64,000 bases of DNA from Gordionus sp. m RMFG-2023 (GCF_954871325.1 NC_088779.1:30025752-30089751); one strand, 5' to 3'; counted from the first letter of the stretch, positions 25,301 to 35,859 are shown. The notes: a model not told the origin generated them from the sequence alone. Translations and numbers: made by a program.

Positions 25301-28300
25301 TATATCGAATGCAATGTGTGCATCATGTTGAAAATTAAAAATTGGATAGTTATAGGAATACCAGTGAAACTAGTTTTTAAAATATTATCATAATAAAAAT
25401 ATTTTTATATATAATTTACATATTAGACTTAAATGTTATACGAATAATCGAAATTTACTGATTACAAAAAAAATAAAATTTTGCCTCTTTGTAACACGTT
25501 TTTAGGTTCCCGGTGGGTTTAGCCAAAGGCACAACAATTCTCTAGAGAAATAAGAGATATTTTTTTTAAAAAAATTACACGATAATTAAGAAAAATCATT
25601 TTTTTAAAAAAAAATCAAATCAGGAAATTTCAAATAAAATGAAAATTCTTATGCTTTTCAAAATATATGTTTTTTTTAATCCTAACCCTAAGTAAAGTAA
25701 ATGTGGAAAAAAAAAACTCTAAGCATTTCAGAATATTTTCTAAAAATTTTCCTTGGCATTCCGTGGTTTCCTGAAATTAGAACTGCCTACCACTAAGATT
25801 ATCTATTACACCACAACCTTCATCTCTATTATCTCTTACTTTGATTCTCGTCACTAGATGGTTTATCAGGCACCAACATCTATCACATTTAGGTGTGAAG
25901 CAGCCAATAAGTTTATGTTATGTTTTACCAACTACGCGGTTCAGGCAAAGTCCTGATACCAAACTCTTGGATATTGGGGAGGGGGTTAAATTTAGCGTGG
26001 TAAAAATTGAACCCAAAATTATCCCCCCCCCGGGTAAATCCGACCGAGAACGAGATTGAAAGATAAAATCGTTATTTTTTAATCACATCGGATAAATTAA
26101 ATCCTACCCCAATCCTCGCAATATCCTTAAAAAAAATGATTATGTTAAATTTCTTTTAATAAACGCATCAGCAATATACTCATTTTTTTATTGGCGGTAA
26201 CGCTCTAGCGATATTGGCCTTAGAGCGAAAATATATTATGGGGTAAAAGAAAGGTTCGCTAAAAAAGTTCCGCTCCAAAAAGTGTTCGCGCTTATAAATA
26301 ATCGCGGAATTGGCTTAGCTATAATATAACCTACGCGATAAAAATTTCGCTGAATTGACCTGGCGCGAAAGACATTAGCGGGAAAGGGGGGAAATCACGA
26401 ATGCCGTTGCTTGTATTTATGACGAACACTGAACCTGGTCGTTTTTTTCATTACTTTACATTTGACCAATAAAAATATAGATTAATAAGGTAATAGTTAG
26501 GATTCGATTCGAAACTTTAGCTGCCAATAATAAACATTGTTTGATCGCAATCATTTCATCGAAATCCAAAAATTGATTCGACGAATTGATTCGAAATGAC
26601 CCTGGGAAGAATTTTCGATAAATTATTATCAGGGTAATGGATCAAATTCCGTACCCAAAAAAGAAAATTGTGTTCAAATGTTAATTTCAATTTTGGTCAC
26701 CGAATTCAAAGATTTAAAGAGACATTTGCAGGTAAGAAATGACACTGATAGAACCTGATTGGTTAATATCGATGCCACTAATACTTACCTAGTTATCATC
26801 AGAAAACCAGCAATAACAATACCAAAATAATAACCTTAATGTGGTTTAATTTTTTAAAAAAGAAAGCAAAAAAATATAATTAATTTCCTCAATATTATCC
26901 TTTATTTATTTATTCATTTATTATAATTAATTTATCAAATTAAATTTTAAAATAGGAAATAAAGATTAACGTGATCCACCTTCTTTCACTCTTAGTGTTG
27001 TAAAAATCCTGATTTAGGTTTATTCAAAAAACGGCCCAATTATTTTAGCCAAAATTTTTCCTTAATTAGCTTTTATTCATATATTACTTTTTGTGGACAT
27101 CTTAATGCCCCATGTAACAGCTGATTCGAGGATTTAGAATGATGATTTAGTACCAAATTTTTTTATATTCATATTAACTTACCCATTATGCTAAAAAATA
27201 CAATCGCCCAATTATTTTAGCCACAATAATACTTTGCAAGCCCTGAGATTTAGCTCACAGATGGAAGAATGATTTGGACAGCTATTTGTCAAATTTCAAG
27301 GGCTTACATGATATTATTTTAGTTAAAATTTTAATCGGTCCATTTTAAAAAAAAATAGAATGAAAGGCTTTTTAAACAATACTATTTCACTACCTTTTTC
27401 TTTTAATTAAAAAATTTTTATATTCATTTTTTAAAAAAAATATTTTCATTGCGTAATGTTAAGATTTATTATTTATTTTTTTTTAAATTTATAATTTTTG
27501 TGTATGAACCACTAGTATTGTTAAAATTGAAAAGTATCAATTAAAGTGTCAGTCCGAGATTGGTATTTATGTGGCATTATTATAGTGATTAGTTGTTTAT
27601 CATATTAGAATAAATATTCCTACTTTTTTTTGGAGATCTGCAAAGGTACCATTTTCATGGCCCCACCTAGATTTTTTTCTATCGGCCCAACTTGGGTTTT
27701 ATATTTTCAAGCCCTGTCTGGATTTTTATTAAAAAAATTTTTTTTAAACCATTGACATATAAAAATACCTAGATTGAGAATGCATTCAAAAGGGTGAGTT
27801 GAATAAGAATCAGCTGGACCCGCCATTTTGGTAACCCGTATATTAATTATTCTCATGTTAAAAACTACTATTAAATTGATAACGTGCTTCCTCATTATCT
27901 CGATGATCAGGAACTTCTTTAACAAAGTTTGTGTCAGTTATAGGAATAAATTGAACTCTTGTTAAAAAATTTAATAATGATATAGGTAATCAAAATGGCT
28001 TCCCCAGCTGTTTTTATTGATTGTACACTTTTAAATGAATGCATCATCAGTCTAGTTATTATTATGTCACGAGGTCCGATCTGTATTTTTTTTAAATATA
28101 TTACATTTATTTTCAATTTTTATAACAAGGATTTAAAATTTTGGTTTTATAACGTATGGCTCGGTTATTTTTTTTAAATAATTTTTTTTAGGCCCGTCGC
28201 AAGTATATTTAAAAAAATTAAGGTATTAATTATTTTCTTCTCTTGATTTAATATATCATTAATATGTTAAATATAGTTAAATTTGGTTGTCACGTGATTT

Positions 28301-29789
28301 GCATTAATTAACTCTTTAGCATAGTGCAAATTGATGTATATATTAAAAATAAAAAGGCACAAAAGAGAACTTTGTTTCTTTCAATTTTTATGTATTATTA
28401 TCAAATTTTGAAATTTGGGGAATTTATTTCTATATTATTTCATATCACAAATTATTTTTTATATATTCAATATCAATTTGACCTATATAGTGGGTATCAG
28501 CATTAGTGTTGTTCAGAGTTGTTAAAGGATCTAGATGAAAAATGTGGTATCTCTATCTGTATCTAGATAGATTTTTGATTAAATAATCTGTATCTAGATA
28601 TTACTTTCGACGTTGTATCTGTATCTAGATCCATTTAAAAAATATCTTTTAACAACTCTGGTGTTGTTAAACAGCTCGATTTTTAAAAATGGCTAACTCA
28701 TATATTTTAGCCAGAAAAAGATTGTCTAAGCCTCGAGATTTCGTTAATAGATGTCCAAACCTTTGTGTCACCTATGAGCAATCTTTGCACGATATTTTTC
28801 CTAATAAAATATTGAGTTAGCCATTTTGAAAAATCGGCTCAAAATGAGTCGTTTAACAAAACTAATCAGCATATGATACCTCCATCTCCATTTTTATCAA
28901 CAAATGATGACCACCCTGTTTATTTCACTTTAAAAATGTTTACAACTGATATAGAGAAAAAAGTGGAGAGAAAACTAATATAGAAAATTGTTTTGTTGTT
29001 TATTTTTTTTAAAAGTTTAACTATTTATTAAAAGAATATTAAAATTTCTATCTATATTCTATATAAAAATATATAATTAAAAGAAAAGAAAATTAAAAAA
29101 TAAATAAATAATATATTTAGGTTTGGTCAGCAGGGATTAATGACCCATGAATAGATATACAGTTGGATTGACAAATTTCATAATTAATTAAATGGTTCCA
29201 AATTATACAGGAAAAACATAAGTTAATAATATATATTTGGTTTGAATAAGGAACTTAAGAGACAAGCTTTAATGCTAATGCACTATTTTATAAAAATTTT
29301 CATAATTTTGAATTCTAATTATTGCTATATTATTATCATAATTATATATATCTCATATTATAAGATTTTAAATAAATGATTTTTATGTGATAAATTTTTT
29401 GATCAAATTGTTCTAGGATGGATATATAGATAGTTAAATTTATTATAAAATAAAGTAACTGAGAATTTAATAGTCAAATAAATATTAATGTTTATTTTAT
29501 TAAATATGAGGTTTACCTTATTTTGTGTTATATTTTGATCCATTAGTGTAGCATCAAGTAAAATAGTAACTTGGGTTTGATCCTGAATGCCTATATTTTC
29601 TGAATCTTTGTCATATTGCTTTATTTCATTATTATCATTGCATAATTTTTTGTCTAAATTTGATGTCAATGTATATGTTGGCTCTGGTGGTAAAAATGCT
29701 AGCTTTGCAGCAATACGTGACGGCAAAGGTGGACAACAAAATAGACAACATAATTCCTTCATTGATATGCTATTTGTATTGCCACTCAT
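16332..29789 (-). CDS. ABHD17: ABHD17-type depalmitoylase, expanded, seven exons
   Basis: A serine hydrolase of the alpha/beta-hydrolase fold; animal ABHD17 proteins remove palmitate from membrane proteins. Exons: 29517-29789, 23426-23984, 23079-23232, 19941-20080, 18741-18837, 17064-17356, 16332-16636. Phases agree at every junction, total 606 aa. Visible: cysteine cluster [11 protein letters not shown] and [10 protein letters not shown] (residues 11-42; the palmitoylated membrane anchor in the family); block [16 protein letters not shown] near 180; oxyanion segment [12 protein letters not shown] (341-352); nucleophile GQSIG (Ser422); acid HGTADDVID (Asp554); GAGHND (His584). Usual length is about 290-330 aa; the extra comes from insertions after the N-terminal anchor, before HGN (about 215-330), and on both sides of the 'LHSPL' block. 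Coding exons are much more GC-rich than the introns. The exon 4 donor could lie a few bases further on; ATG codon 10 is an alternative start. Confidence 0.9.
18107..18390. mobile_element. Inverted-repeat element in ABHD17 intron 5
   Basis: Left end 'acgaagcggttttctagg' and right end 'ctaggaaaccgcttcg' are near-perfect inverted repeats about 280 bp apart. Inside is a short tandem duplication, 'aggaaccgccactctgacgt' followed by 'aggaaccgcaactcggacgc'. It has no coding capacity and is probably a MITE; the superfamily cannot be told from the ends. Confidence 0.55.
19498..19746. mobile_element. MITE with perfect 18-bp inverted ends in ABHD17 intron 4
   Basis: CAAGCGGTGCGGTATTTA at 19498-19515 is exactly mirrored by TAAATACCGCACCGCTTG at 19729-19746. 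The interior is AT-rich and non-coding. The perfect ends suggest a fairly recent copy. I could not define a clean target duplication. Confidence 0.65.
22262..22565. mobile_element. Family D palindromic MITE, copy 2
   Basis: It carries the same blocks as copies 1 and 3: 'acatagactgacgattcatt', 'caaatcagctggaacccgcc', 'atttcggtaac', 'attattctcacgttaaaaa', 'caaaatggtgtccccagttg' and 'tgtacacttttaatgaatga'. Most similar in its interior to the copy at 27763-28077. Confidence 0.6.
22633..22740. mobile_element. GC-rich hAT derivative (family C), right-end fragment
   Basis: Two near-identical units of 'ggcccgcccgaatacccggt' type are each followed by 'ttattta(g/a)tccgggttt', and the sequence ends 'gtaggtctctg', which matches the CTGCAGGTCTCTG end of the complete element at 45113-46491. 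Confidence 0.55.
24530..24680. repeat. Intronic repeat, copy 1 (pair with 27055-27205)
   Basis: About 150 bp shared with 27055-27205, including 'ccccatgtaacagctgattc', 'gaggattt', 'gaatgatgatttagta' and 'attatgctaaaaaata'. Both lie in ABHD17 intron 1 in the same orientation. Function unknown; probably copies of a dispersed element. Confidence 0.6.
24916..25163. repeat. 126-bp tandem duplication
   Basis: The unit starting 'cgaatcaataatatt' at 24916 is repeated from 25042. The two copies are almost identical, both ending 'tataaagaatacc'. A recent local duplication in ABHD17 intron 1. Confidence 0.85.
27055..27205. repeat. Intronic repeat, copy 2 (pair with 24530-24680)
   Basis: See the block words listed for 24530-24680. 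The next bases (27210-27350) hold a family A-like inner piece ('ttgcaagccctgagatttag'). Confidence 0.6.
27629..27762. mobile_element. GC-rich hAT derivative (family C), left-end fragment
   Basis: It starts 'ggagatctgcaaaggtacca' and continues 'ttttcatggcccc', aligned with 'agagacctgcagaggcacca' and 'tttgcacggccc' of the complete element. The Gs and Cs have largely decayed to A and T, so this is an older copy. Confidence 0.5.
27763..28077. mobile_element. Family D palindromic MITE, copy 3
   Basis: The ends carry 'aaaatacctagattgagaat' and 'gcatcatcagtctagttatt' plus 'attatgtca'. The interior carries 'cagctggacccgccattttg', 'attattctcatgttaaaaa' and 'caaaatggcttccccagctg'. It lies in ABHD17 intron 1. 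Confidence 0.65.
28504..28864. mobile_element. Family A hAT-type MITE with perfect 8-bp duplication, interrupted by a family B MITE
   Basis: Left end TAGTGTTGTT, right end AACAAAACTA. Flanking duplications ATCAGCAT at 28496-28503 and 28865-28872 are identical, as expected for hAT transposition. After ten bases of its left end the element is split by a family B insertion (28514-28660), and it resumes with 'aaacagctcg' after the duplicated GTGTTGTT. The inner sequence repeats 'tggctaactcatatatttta' and 'aaaatattgagttagcc' as an inverted pair. No coding capacity. Confidence 0.9.
28514..28660. mobile_element. Family B hAT-type MITE nested in family A
   Basis: 147 bp with ends CAGAGTTGTTAAAGGATCTA and its mirror 'ttttaacaactctg'. 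Target duplication GTGTTGTT at 28506-28513 and 28661-28668 is exact and lies inside the family A inverted end. A second copy with its own perfect duplication is at 54798-54949. Confidence 0.9.
28873..29516. other. 5' part of ABHD17 intron 1
   Basis: AT-rich intronic sequence next to the donor of ABHD17 exon 1 (AATAAG|gtaaac at 29517/29516). I see no separate feature in it. Confidence 0.5.
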
Positions 29790-30424
29790 TTATATATGCG
29801 ATTCATATTTCTGGATTAAATTTTATATACAGGTTTTTAAAATATAATTGAGCAAATTGAAGAGTATAACCATTAATGATATTTTTCAATAATAACTCAT
29901 TGAAAACGAATTACGTTTCCAAATGATAGAAAAGGGATAACACATTGACAGTTGATAGAAATATAAATGATGATGATTTCTTTCGATATTTTATAGTAAA
30001 GGGGCAAATAATAGGCATTCAGATAAAATAATATCATGAATGGGGAAGATCAGAGCAAAAACGGATAAGTGGAAAATAAAACTATTTTATAGCCCAAGAC
30101 CAATATTGAATTTAATCTAAGATTTGTAATATATTTTTTATAATATTTAAGACTTTTATCAGAATTGAGAATAAACATTATAACAATTTAATTTACCCAT
30201 AAACTTTATCCCAACAAGATGTTTATCATAAAAATTGTGGAGGAGGGGATAAATATAAAGTCTTCTTTCCTTATTTTCAATAAATACATTGCTACATCCA
30301 CAAGTTAGATCTCATTGTTCAAAATTTTATTGTTTAATTTTTTTTATATTTGCATTGTATAATTTTGTAATTTATCTTTAATTGTATAATTTTTCTAGGC
30401 GTTTTAACGTATCTGTAAATATAC
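29790..30424. other. 5' flank of ABHD17
   Basis: Presumed 5'-UTR and promoter region of the ABHD17 gene, which reads away to the left. It is AT-rich with no clear TATA-initiator arrangement that I can defend. Its right edge is the TATAC target duplication of the Gypsy element. Confidence 0.4.
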
Positions 30425-30577
30425 TGTAGTAATACCAACTACTAATTATAAACAATACGACCACTGATTTATATTTCAATTTATTTTTGATATCAAATTT
30501 TATTTATTGTTTTTCGAATGTTCGATTCTATTTTTAATATACAATATACATAAATAATCATTTATTAATTTATTACA
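30425..30577 (-). repeat. Gypsy 3' LTR
   Basis: 153 bp, identical to the LTR at 34695-34847. On the minus strand it follows the end of the polyprotein frame, separated by about 20 bases that end in a purine-rich 'gaagaaaa'. Confidence 0.92.
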
Positions 30578-30598
30578 TTTTCTTCAAACAATTTAAAG

Positions 30599-33500
30599 TT
30601 AGATTTCTTCAATAAACCTCTTTGTAGGTTTACGGTTTCTTGATGAGCAACGTAATGTGGTATTTGTATTTGTGTTTGTATTTGCTTCATTCACTGGCAC
30701 AACCATTTCTGTAACTTCCAAAGAACTTTCATGATTTGGGATAACTAAACGATTTCTTAACTGATCTGCATGCTTCCGTAATGTTTTCCCGGAAGATTCA
30801 ACAATATAGGAATAAAGTCCTATTCTTTCTTTAATTACTCCCTCTCTCCAACCATTGGTATTTTCATTATTTAACCATATAGGTTGTGAGATTTCAAATT
30901 CTCTTTCCTTTGAATGTAAATCATGATGAAGGCTTTGTTTATCATTAGCCCTTACTATTTCGTGTTCGGCATTTGGTCGGATCCAATCCAGACTTGTTTT
31001 CAATTGCCTCCCAAACATAATTTTAGCAGGAGATCTCCCTGTGGAACTATGCTCTCCCAATCGGTAGGTTGTTAAAACCTGTGTCATAGCTTCTTCGGGA
31101 TCGCTAATTGAATCTCTCGTTGCATAATACCGACCTTTCAAAGTTCGTACTGTACGTTCAGCTAATCCATTAGTTTTTGGATGATAGGGTGCTGAACGTA
31201 TATGACGTATGTTATTTAAATCACAATACCTACGAAATTCCCCAGATAAGAATTGTGGTCCATTGTCTGACACAATGTACTTGGGTATTCCAAACCTAGC
31301 AAACCATTTTTTTAGTCGTTTTATCATAGCATCAGCAGAGGTATTTTGCATTAGATCAACTTCTAACCATTTGGAATAGGAATCGACACCTATTAGCCAG
31401 TATCGCGAATCTACTGGTCCAGCAAAATCAATATGGATTCGCTCCCAAGGTTCCTTTCCAACAGTCCAAGAATATAGAGGTACTTCTTGAATACTAGGTC
31501 TATTTTTCTGGCATCCAGAACATATTTTGATAAAATTTTCTATATCAACATCACATCTGGGCCACCAGCAATACAATCTAAAAATAGATTTCATTACATT
31601 TTCCCCAGGATGTCCCCGGTGAATCATTCCTAACACTGCATTTCTTAATTTATTAGGAATAACCAATCTCCCATTCCATTCTATAATATCACGATCGACA
31701 GAAAGCTCTTCCCGTCGATTATAAAAATTAACTATTTCTTTATCTTTATAACGATCAAAGTTTCGCCAACTTTGCTGAATATGTATGGCTACTTTTTTTA
31801 ATATTAAATCTTGCTTCGACTCTTTTCGTAGAATATTTTCTGACAATTGCATATCATCCAAATTAATACTTCGTATATCCAAAGCATGTTTAGAATCTTG
31901 ATTCTCTTCCGTGTCTAATATTGGAAGCCTTGATAATGCGTCGGCGATTACATTTTTATTACCAGGTCTATATTCTATTGTAAAATCATAAGAAGCCATC
32001 TTCCAGGCCCAACGTGTCAAACGATTATTAGAAATTTTAGGTAAATCGCGTTTCTCCCCAAATAATCGCTCTAATGGTTTATGATCAGTTCGAAGTAAAA
32101 ATTTTCTACCATAAATAAATGAATGAAATTTTTCAATACCAAATAAAAGTGCTCGAGCTTCTTTATCAATCGGAGCGTAGTGTTTCTCTGATTCTAATAA
32201 AGTACGTGACGCGAACGAAATAGGTTTTGTCCTTCCGTCTACTAATTGATGTAACAACACAGCCCCTAATCCTGAATCAGATGCGTCGCATTCCAAAATT
32301 ATAGGCAACTGCGCGTTATAAGGAATTAACGTTTCCTCGGATGACAATAATTTCTTAACCTCATCGAAGGAATTTTGTTCATCTTTCGACCACTGCCAAG
32401 GTACTTTCACGCTCGTTAATCTATGTAGTAGCGCCGCTTTAGAATGTAGATTGCGAATAAAACGTTCATGATAATTAACTAGTCCTAGAAAAGATCTAAG
32501 TTGTTGTATATTTTTAGGTTTTGGTGCATTTCGGATAGCCTTCACCTTTTCCGGGTTAGGATGTATACCGAATTTATCAATTATCACCCCTAAAAATGAA
32601 ACCGATTTTTGTAAAAATCTCACTTTTGTTAATTTCGCCTTAAGACCTGCTGCATTTAATCTGTCTAACACTATTCGCAAATTATTTAAGTGCTCCTCAT
32701 CATTTCGACCAGAAATAATTACGTCATCTAAATAGACACCAGTCATTTGGCAATCTTTTAGTAACTCATCCATATATCTTTGAAATATAGTTGGTGCACT
32801 TGCCAATCCAAATGGCAATCGTCGGTAACGGAAATAGCCCTTATGAGTCACTATCGTTAGTAGTTCCTGGGATTCCAATTCTACTTCCATCTGTAAATAC
32901 GCATCTTTCAGATCTATCACGGTAAATTTATCACCACCTTGGATTTTCTCTAATAAATCGTCTAAGGTAGGAATAACATGATGGTCATATAATAAACACG
33001 GATTGAGTGTAACTTTGAAATCAGCACAAATTCGAATATCGCCATTACTCTTGCGTACATTTACGGTTGGCGTTGACCACTGTACCCTGGTTATAGTCGA
33101 ATCAATCTTTTCAATAATTCCTGCAGCTACTAATCGGTCTAATTCCATTTCAATTGCTTTGCGAAGTGGAAATGGTACCCTACGGGCTGGAAACGATCTT
33201 GGTACAGCGGTATCCTTTAAATGTATTCGCACTGCAAAATCACGTATATGTCCCATCTTATCATCAAAAATTTCTTGATTTTTATTAATCAAATCTCGAA
33301 TTCTAGAATCTAGTGTTATGCAACATTTTTCTTTTTCAATATTGTTGACCAAATTGCGTACTTGTTTAATCATAACCTGACGAGGCATTTCTAAATTGAA
33401 TGCTATAATCCATGGTAATCCGAAAAGAGGCACCCCAGTTGTATTCATTATTACCACTGGTAGAGTCCTTGTCTGTGATCCAATCCTAACATTGACTTGG

Positions 33501-34693
33501 GTCTCGCCCTTGACGTCTAACGGATGATCACCATATGCAGTCAATGGACTGGTTGGCCTAATTTTTGGTCGCCCAATACTTGTCCATATATCAATTCCTA
33601 TCAATGACGCTTGTGCACCAGTGTCAAAATCAAATTCAACATCTAACCCATTTATCTCTGCAGTTAGTTTTGCTCGATTCTCTCGATTTTGTTGAATCTT
33701 CCAAATATTATGAATAGAATCACTTGATGACACTCTTATATAGTTTAAATTCTTTGATTTACAGCAAACTGCAAAATGACCAATTTTTTTACATTTATTA
33801 CATGCCGCATTTGTAGCTGGACATCTCACTTCTCGGTTATGAATAAAACCACATTTATAACATTTAAGTTTATTATAATCTTTATCATTATTATATTTGT
33901 AGTTATTATTCTCTTTATCAAATGTATTATTATACTTGACTTTATTATAGCCTTTATCAATTGTAGTCGTCGTTTTTATTGGATGTTTATAATTACTATC
34001 ATTATCATTTCTTTTGTTATTAACATTTATCTTATTAACAACTGGCATATTTTTATTTGCCATTTCTTTATCTGCTCGCTCAGAAGCTAATGCCAGATCA
34101 AGAATAAATTGAAAAGTCAGTACATTGTTATCTCTATCAAGACCGTCGGGATATAGAGCTCTAAGATCTCTTTCCAATCCCGGTATTTCCATGCCAACCA
34201 TAAACTGATCACGTAAACGCTCGTCAATATCATTAAGATAATGACAACGCTTTCCAATTGTTCTAATTTTATTTGCAAATTCAGTTATGGTTTCAGTTGT
34301 TCTCCGTAATCTAACGAAATCAAATCTAGAAGCAAAAGCTGTTGACGTCGGTTTAAATAGTTTAAAACATATTGACTTAATTTCCTTAAAAGATAAAGTT
34401 TCGATCGAATCAGGATAACAAAAACGGTCCACCAACTCAATATTCTTATTGCCAAAAAATGTTAAAAATATATCTTTATATTGACATTCAGATGGGCTTA
34501 CGTTTTTTAACCGAAAACTGGCTTCCCATTGAGAAAAATATCTGTGAATAGAAGTATCCAACTCGAATTTATCAAATTTAATCGTAGATAAATCCGCTAT
34601 TTTTTTTGAATCTCCATTTAAGGAATTATTTTCTCCATTTAAGGAATTATTATCTCCATTTAAGGAATTATTTTCTCCATTTATCGTCGCCAT
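30599..34693 (-). CDS. Gypsy gag-pol polyprotein, single frame
   Basis: The frame is about 1364 aa from the ATG at 34693. Parts in order: an N-terminal tandem octamer of 'NGENNSLN/NGDNNSLN' type; a gag region; two CCHC-type zinc knuckles near residues 285-315 (CYKCGFIHNREVRC, CNKCKKIGHFAVCC); an aspartic protease (DFDTGAQASLIG, about 360); reverse transcriptase (DLKDAYLQMEV, YLDDVIIS, about 500-690); RNase H (ECDASDSGLGAVL, about 790-900); integrase with its HHCC zinc finger (HPGENVMKSIFRLYCW, CSGCQKNRP) and catalytic core (HIDFAGPVD, SDNGPQFLSGEF). The order reverse transcriptase, RNase H, integrase places it in Ty3/Gypsy. Gag and pol share one frame. No envelope-like frame is present. Confidence 0.94.
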   Translation of the reverse strand: MATINGENNSLNGDNNSLNGENNSLNGDSKKIADLSTIKFDKFELDTSIHRYFSQWEASFRLKNVSPSECQYKDIFLTFFGNKNIELVDRFCYPDSIETLSFKEIKSICFKLFKPTSTAFASRFDFVRLRRTTETITEFANKIRTIGKRCHYLNDIDERLRDQFMVGMEIPGLERDLRALYPDGLDRDNNVLTFQFILDLALASERADKEMANKNMPVVNKINVNNKRNDNDSNYKHPIKTTTTIDKGYNKVKYNNTFDKENNNYKYNNDKDYNKLKCYKCGFIHNREVRCPATNAACNKCKKIGHFAVCCKSKNLNYIRVSSSDSIHNIWKIQQNRENRAKLTAEINGLDVEFDFDTGAQASLIGIDIWTSIGRPKIRPTSPLTAYGDHPLDVKGETQVNVRIGSQTRTLPVVIMNTTGVPLFGLPWIIAFNLEMPRQVMIKQVRNLVNNIEKEKCCITLDSRIRDLINKNQEIFDDKMGHIRDFAVRIHLKDTAVPRSFPARRVPFPLRKAIEMELDRLVAAGIIEKIDSTITRVQWSTPTVNVRKSNGDIRICADFKVTLNPCLLYDHHVIPTLDDLLEKIQGGDKFTVIDLKDAYLQMEVELESQELLTIVTHKGYFRYRRLPFGLASAPTIFQRYMDELLKDCQMTGVYLDDVIISGRNDEEHLNNLRIVLDRLNAAGLKAKLTKVRFLQKSVSFLGVIIDKFGIHPNPEKVKAIRNAPKPKNIQQLRSFLGLVNYHERFIRNLHSKAALLHRLTSVKVPWQWSKDEQNSFDEVKKLLSSEETLIPYNAQLPIILECDASDSGLGAVLLHQLVDGRTKPISFASRTLLESEKHYAPIDKEARALLFGIEKFHSFIYGRKFLLRTDHKPLERLFGEKRDLPKISNNRLTRWAWKMASYDFTIEYRPGNKNVIADALSRLPILDTEENQDSKHALDIRSINLDDMQLSENILRKESKQDLILKKVAIHIQQSWRNFDRYKDKEIVNFYNRREELSVDRDIIEWNGRLVIPNKLRNAVLGMIHRGHPGENVMKSIFRLYCWWPRCDVDIENFIKICSGCQKNRPSIQEVPLYSWTVGKEPWERIHIDFAGPVDSRYWLIGVDSYSKWLEVDLMQNTSADAMIKRLKKWFARFGIPKYIVSDNGPQFLSGEFRRYCDLNNIRHIRSAPYHPKTNGLAERTVRTLKGRYYATRDSISDPEEAMTQVLTTYRLGEHSSTGRSPAKIMFGRQLKTSLDWIRPNAEHEIVRANDKQSLHHDLHSKEREFEISQPIWLNNENTNGWREGVIKERIGLYSYIVESSGKTLRKHADQLRNRLVIPNHESSLEVTEMVVPVNEANTNTNTNTTLRCSSRNRKPTKRFIEEI

Positions 34694-34694
34694 T

Positions 34695-34847
34695 TGTAGT
34701 AATACCAACTACTAATTATAAACAATACGACCACTGATTTATATTTCAATTTATTTTTGATATCAAATTTTATTTATTGTTTTTCGAATGTTCGATTCTA
34801 TTTTTAATATACAATATACATAAATAATCATTTATTAATTTATTACA
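34695..34847 (-). repeat. Gypsy 5' LTR
   Basis: 153 bp, identical to the LTR at 30425-30577. On the coding strand it ends 'ggtattactaca', one base before the polyprotein ATG. Confidence 0.92.
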
Positions 34848-34852
34848 TATAC

Positions 34853-35851
34853 AGGCCATACTCTTAAGTTACTTTTAGAACTTGAGATGGACTGGTCATT
34901 TAGAAACAAATAGGCGTAGCCAGGTGGAGGTGAGCAAAGGGAAATCCCCCCCAACAGAAATTTATCATTTTTCGTGAATATCATTTTAATCTAATAAAAA
35001 ATATCCCCATAGTCCTCCCCTCACTTCCTGATCCTTAAAAATGTAAGCATATATCTTAAACAATATTTTGAAAGAAAGAATGTAAAAGTTGATATTTTTT
35101 TATAAAACAATTCATCATAATTTATATATTTTTGAAAAAAAGCATTTATATATATAAAAATTGAACCAAAAATGTTTTTTAAGAAATGGAATATAAGACA
35201 AAGATAAGTCTTAAGACAAAGGTGAAATATATTATAATTATTAATAATAGATCTATAAAATTACTAAATAATATAATATTATTTTTTGTAAAGTGAGTAA
35301 TTTTAATTTATTTATCTTAATAAAAGTAAAATATAATTATAACTATTGATAAAATTAAATCATAAATTAAATAAAAGAATTAAAGCACAATACAAACAGT
35401 GGAATATTATATGTCGTAGATTTACAGTAAAATTGTATCAATTATCACGAGAATATCATCACCACAACATGGGTGTGGTAATTCAATTAAATCTAATATG
35501 AAACTTTCTATTTTCCATTTATTGTCAATATAATGGCATATTATAACACAGTATTAAGTTAAGCTAGCGACTGTCCACATGTCTGTGGTTATTGATAATT
35601 TACAACATATTTTAATTTTGTAAGCTTGGTATAATTTGCTTTTATTTTTACATGCGGTTTGCCGCGTCCAAAATTTTTTCATTCATAAATATAAAAGAAA
35701 AAATGTAGACTATTCATTGATTTGAAGGATATATTATAAATATCGAAGAATTAATTTGTTCAAATGAATGTTCACTCTTGGTAAAAGTCTTTATACCGAC
35801 TAAATTTTCTGGCATATTTGGTTCTCTATTCCAACTATGTCAATATGGTGT
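34853..35851. other. AT-rich non-coding stretch
   Basis: No gene or bounded repeat is seen between the Gypsy element and the nested MITE pair. Confidence 0.4.
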
Positions 35852-35859
35852 CTTCTAAC

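Larger units (their letters stand above)
30425..34847 (-). mobile_element. Ty3/Gypsy LTR retrotransposon, looks whole and young
   Basis: Two LTRs of 153 bp (30425-30577 and 34695-34847) start TGTAGT and end ATTACA on the plus strand. I read them as identical over their full length. The 5-bp duplication TATAC flanks the element (30420-30424 and 34848-34852). A single long frame fills the interior. By LTR identity the insertion is very recent. On the coding strand the polyprotein ATG starts one base after the LTR, so the expected primer-binding position (starting TGGCGACG) overlaps the start codon, an unusually compact layout. The LTRs are also short for the group. Confidence 0.93.

Noticed and set aside
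33003-34090. Plus-strand open frames of 91 and 104 aa
   Set aside because: Antisense shadows of the Gypsy polyprotein.
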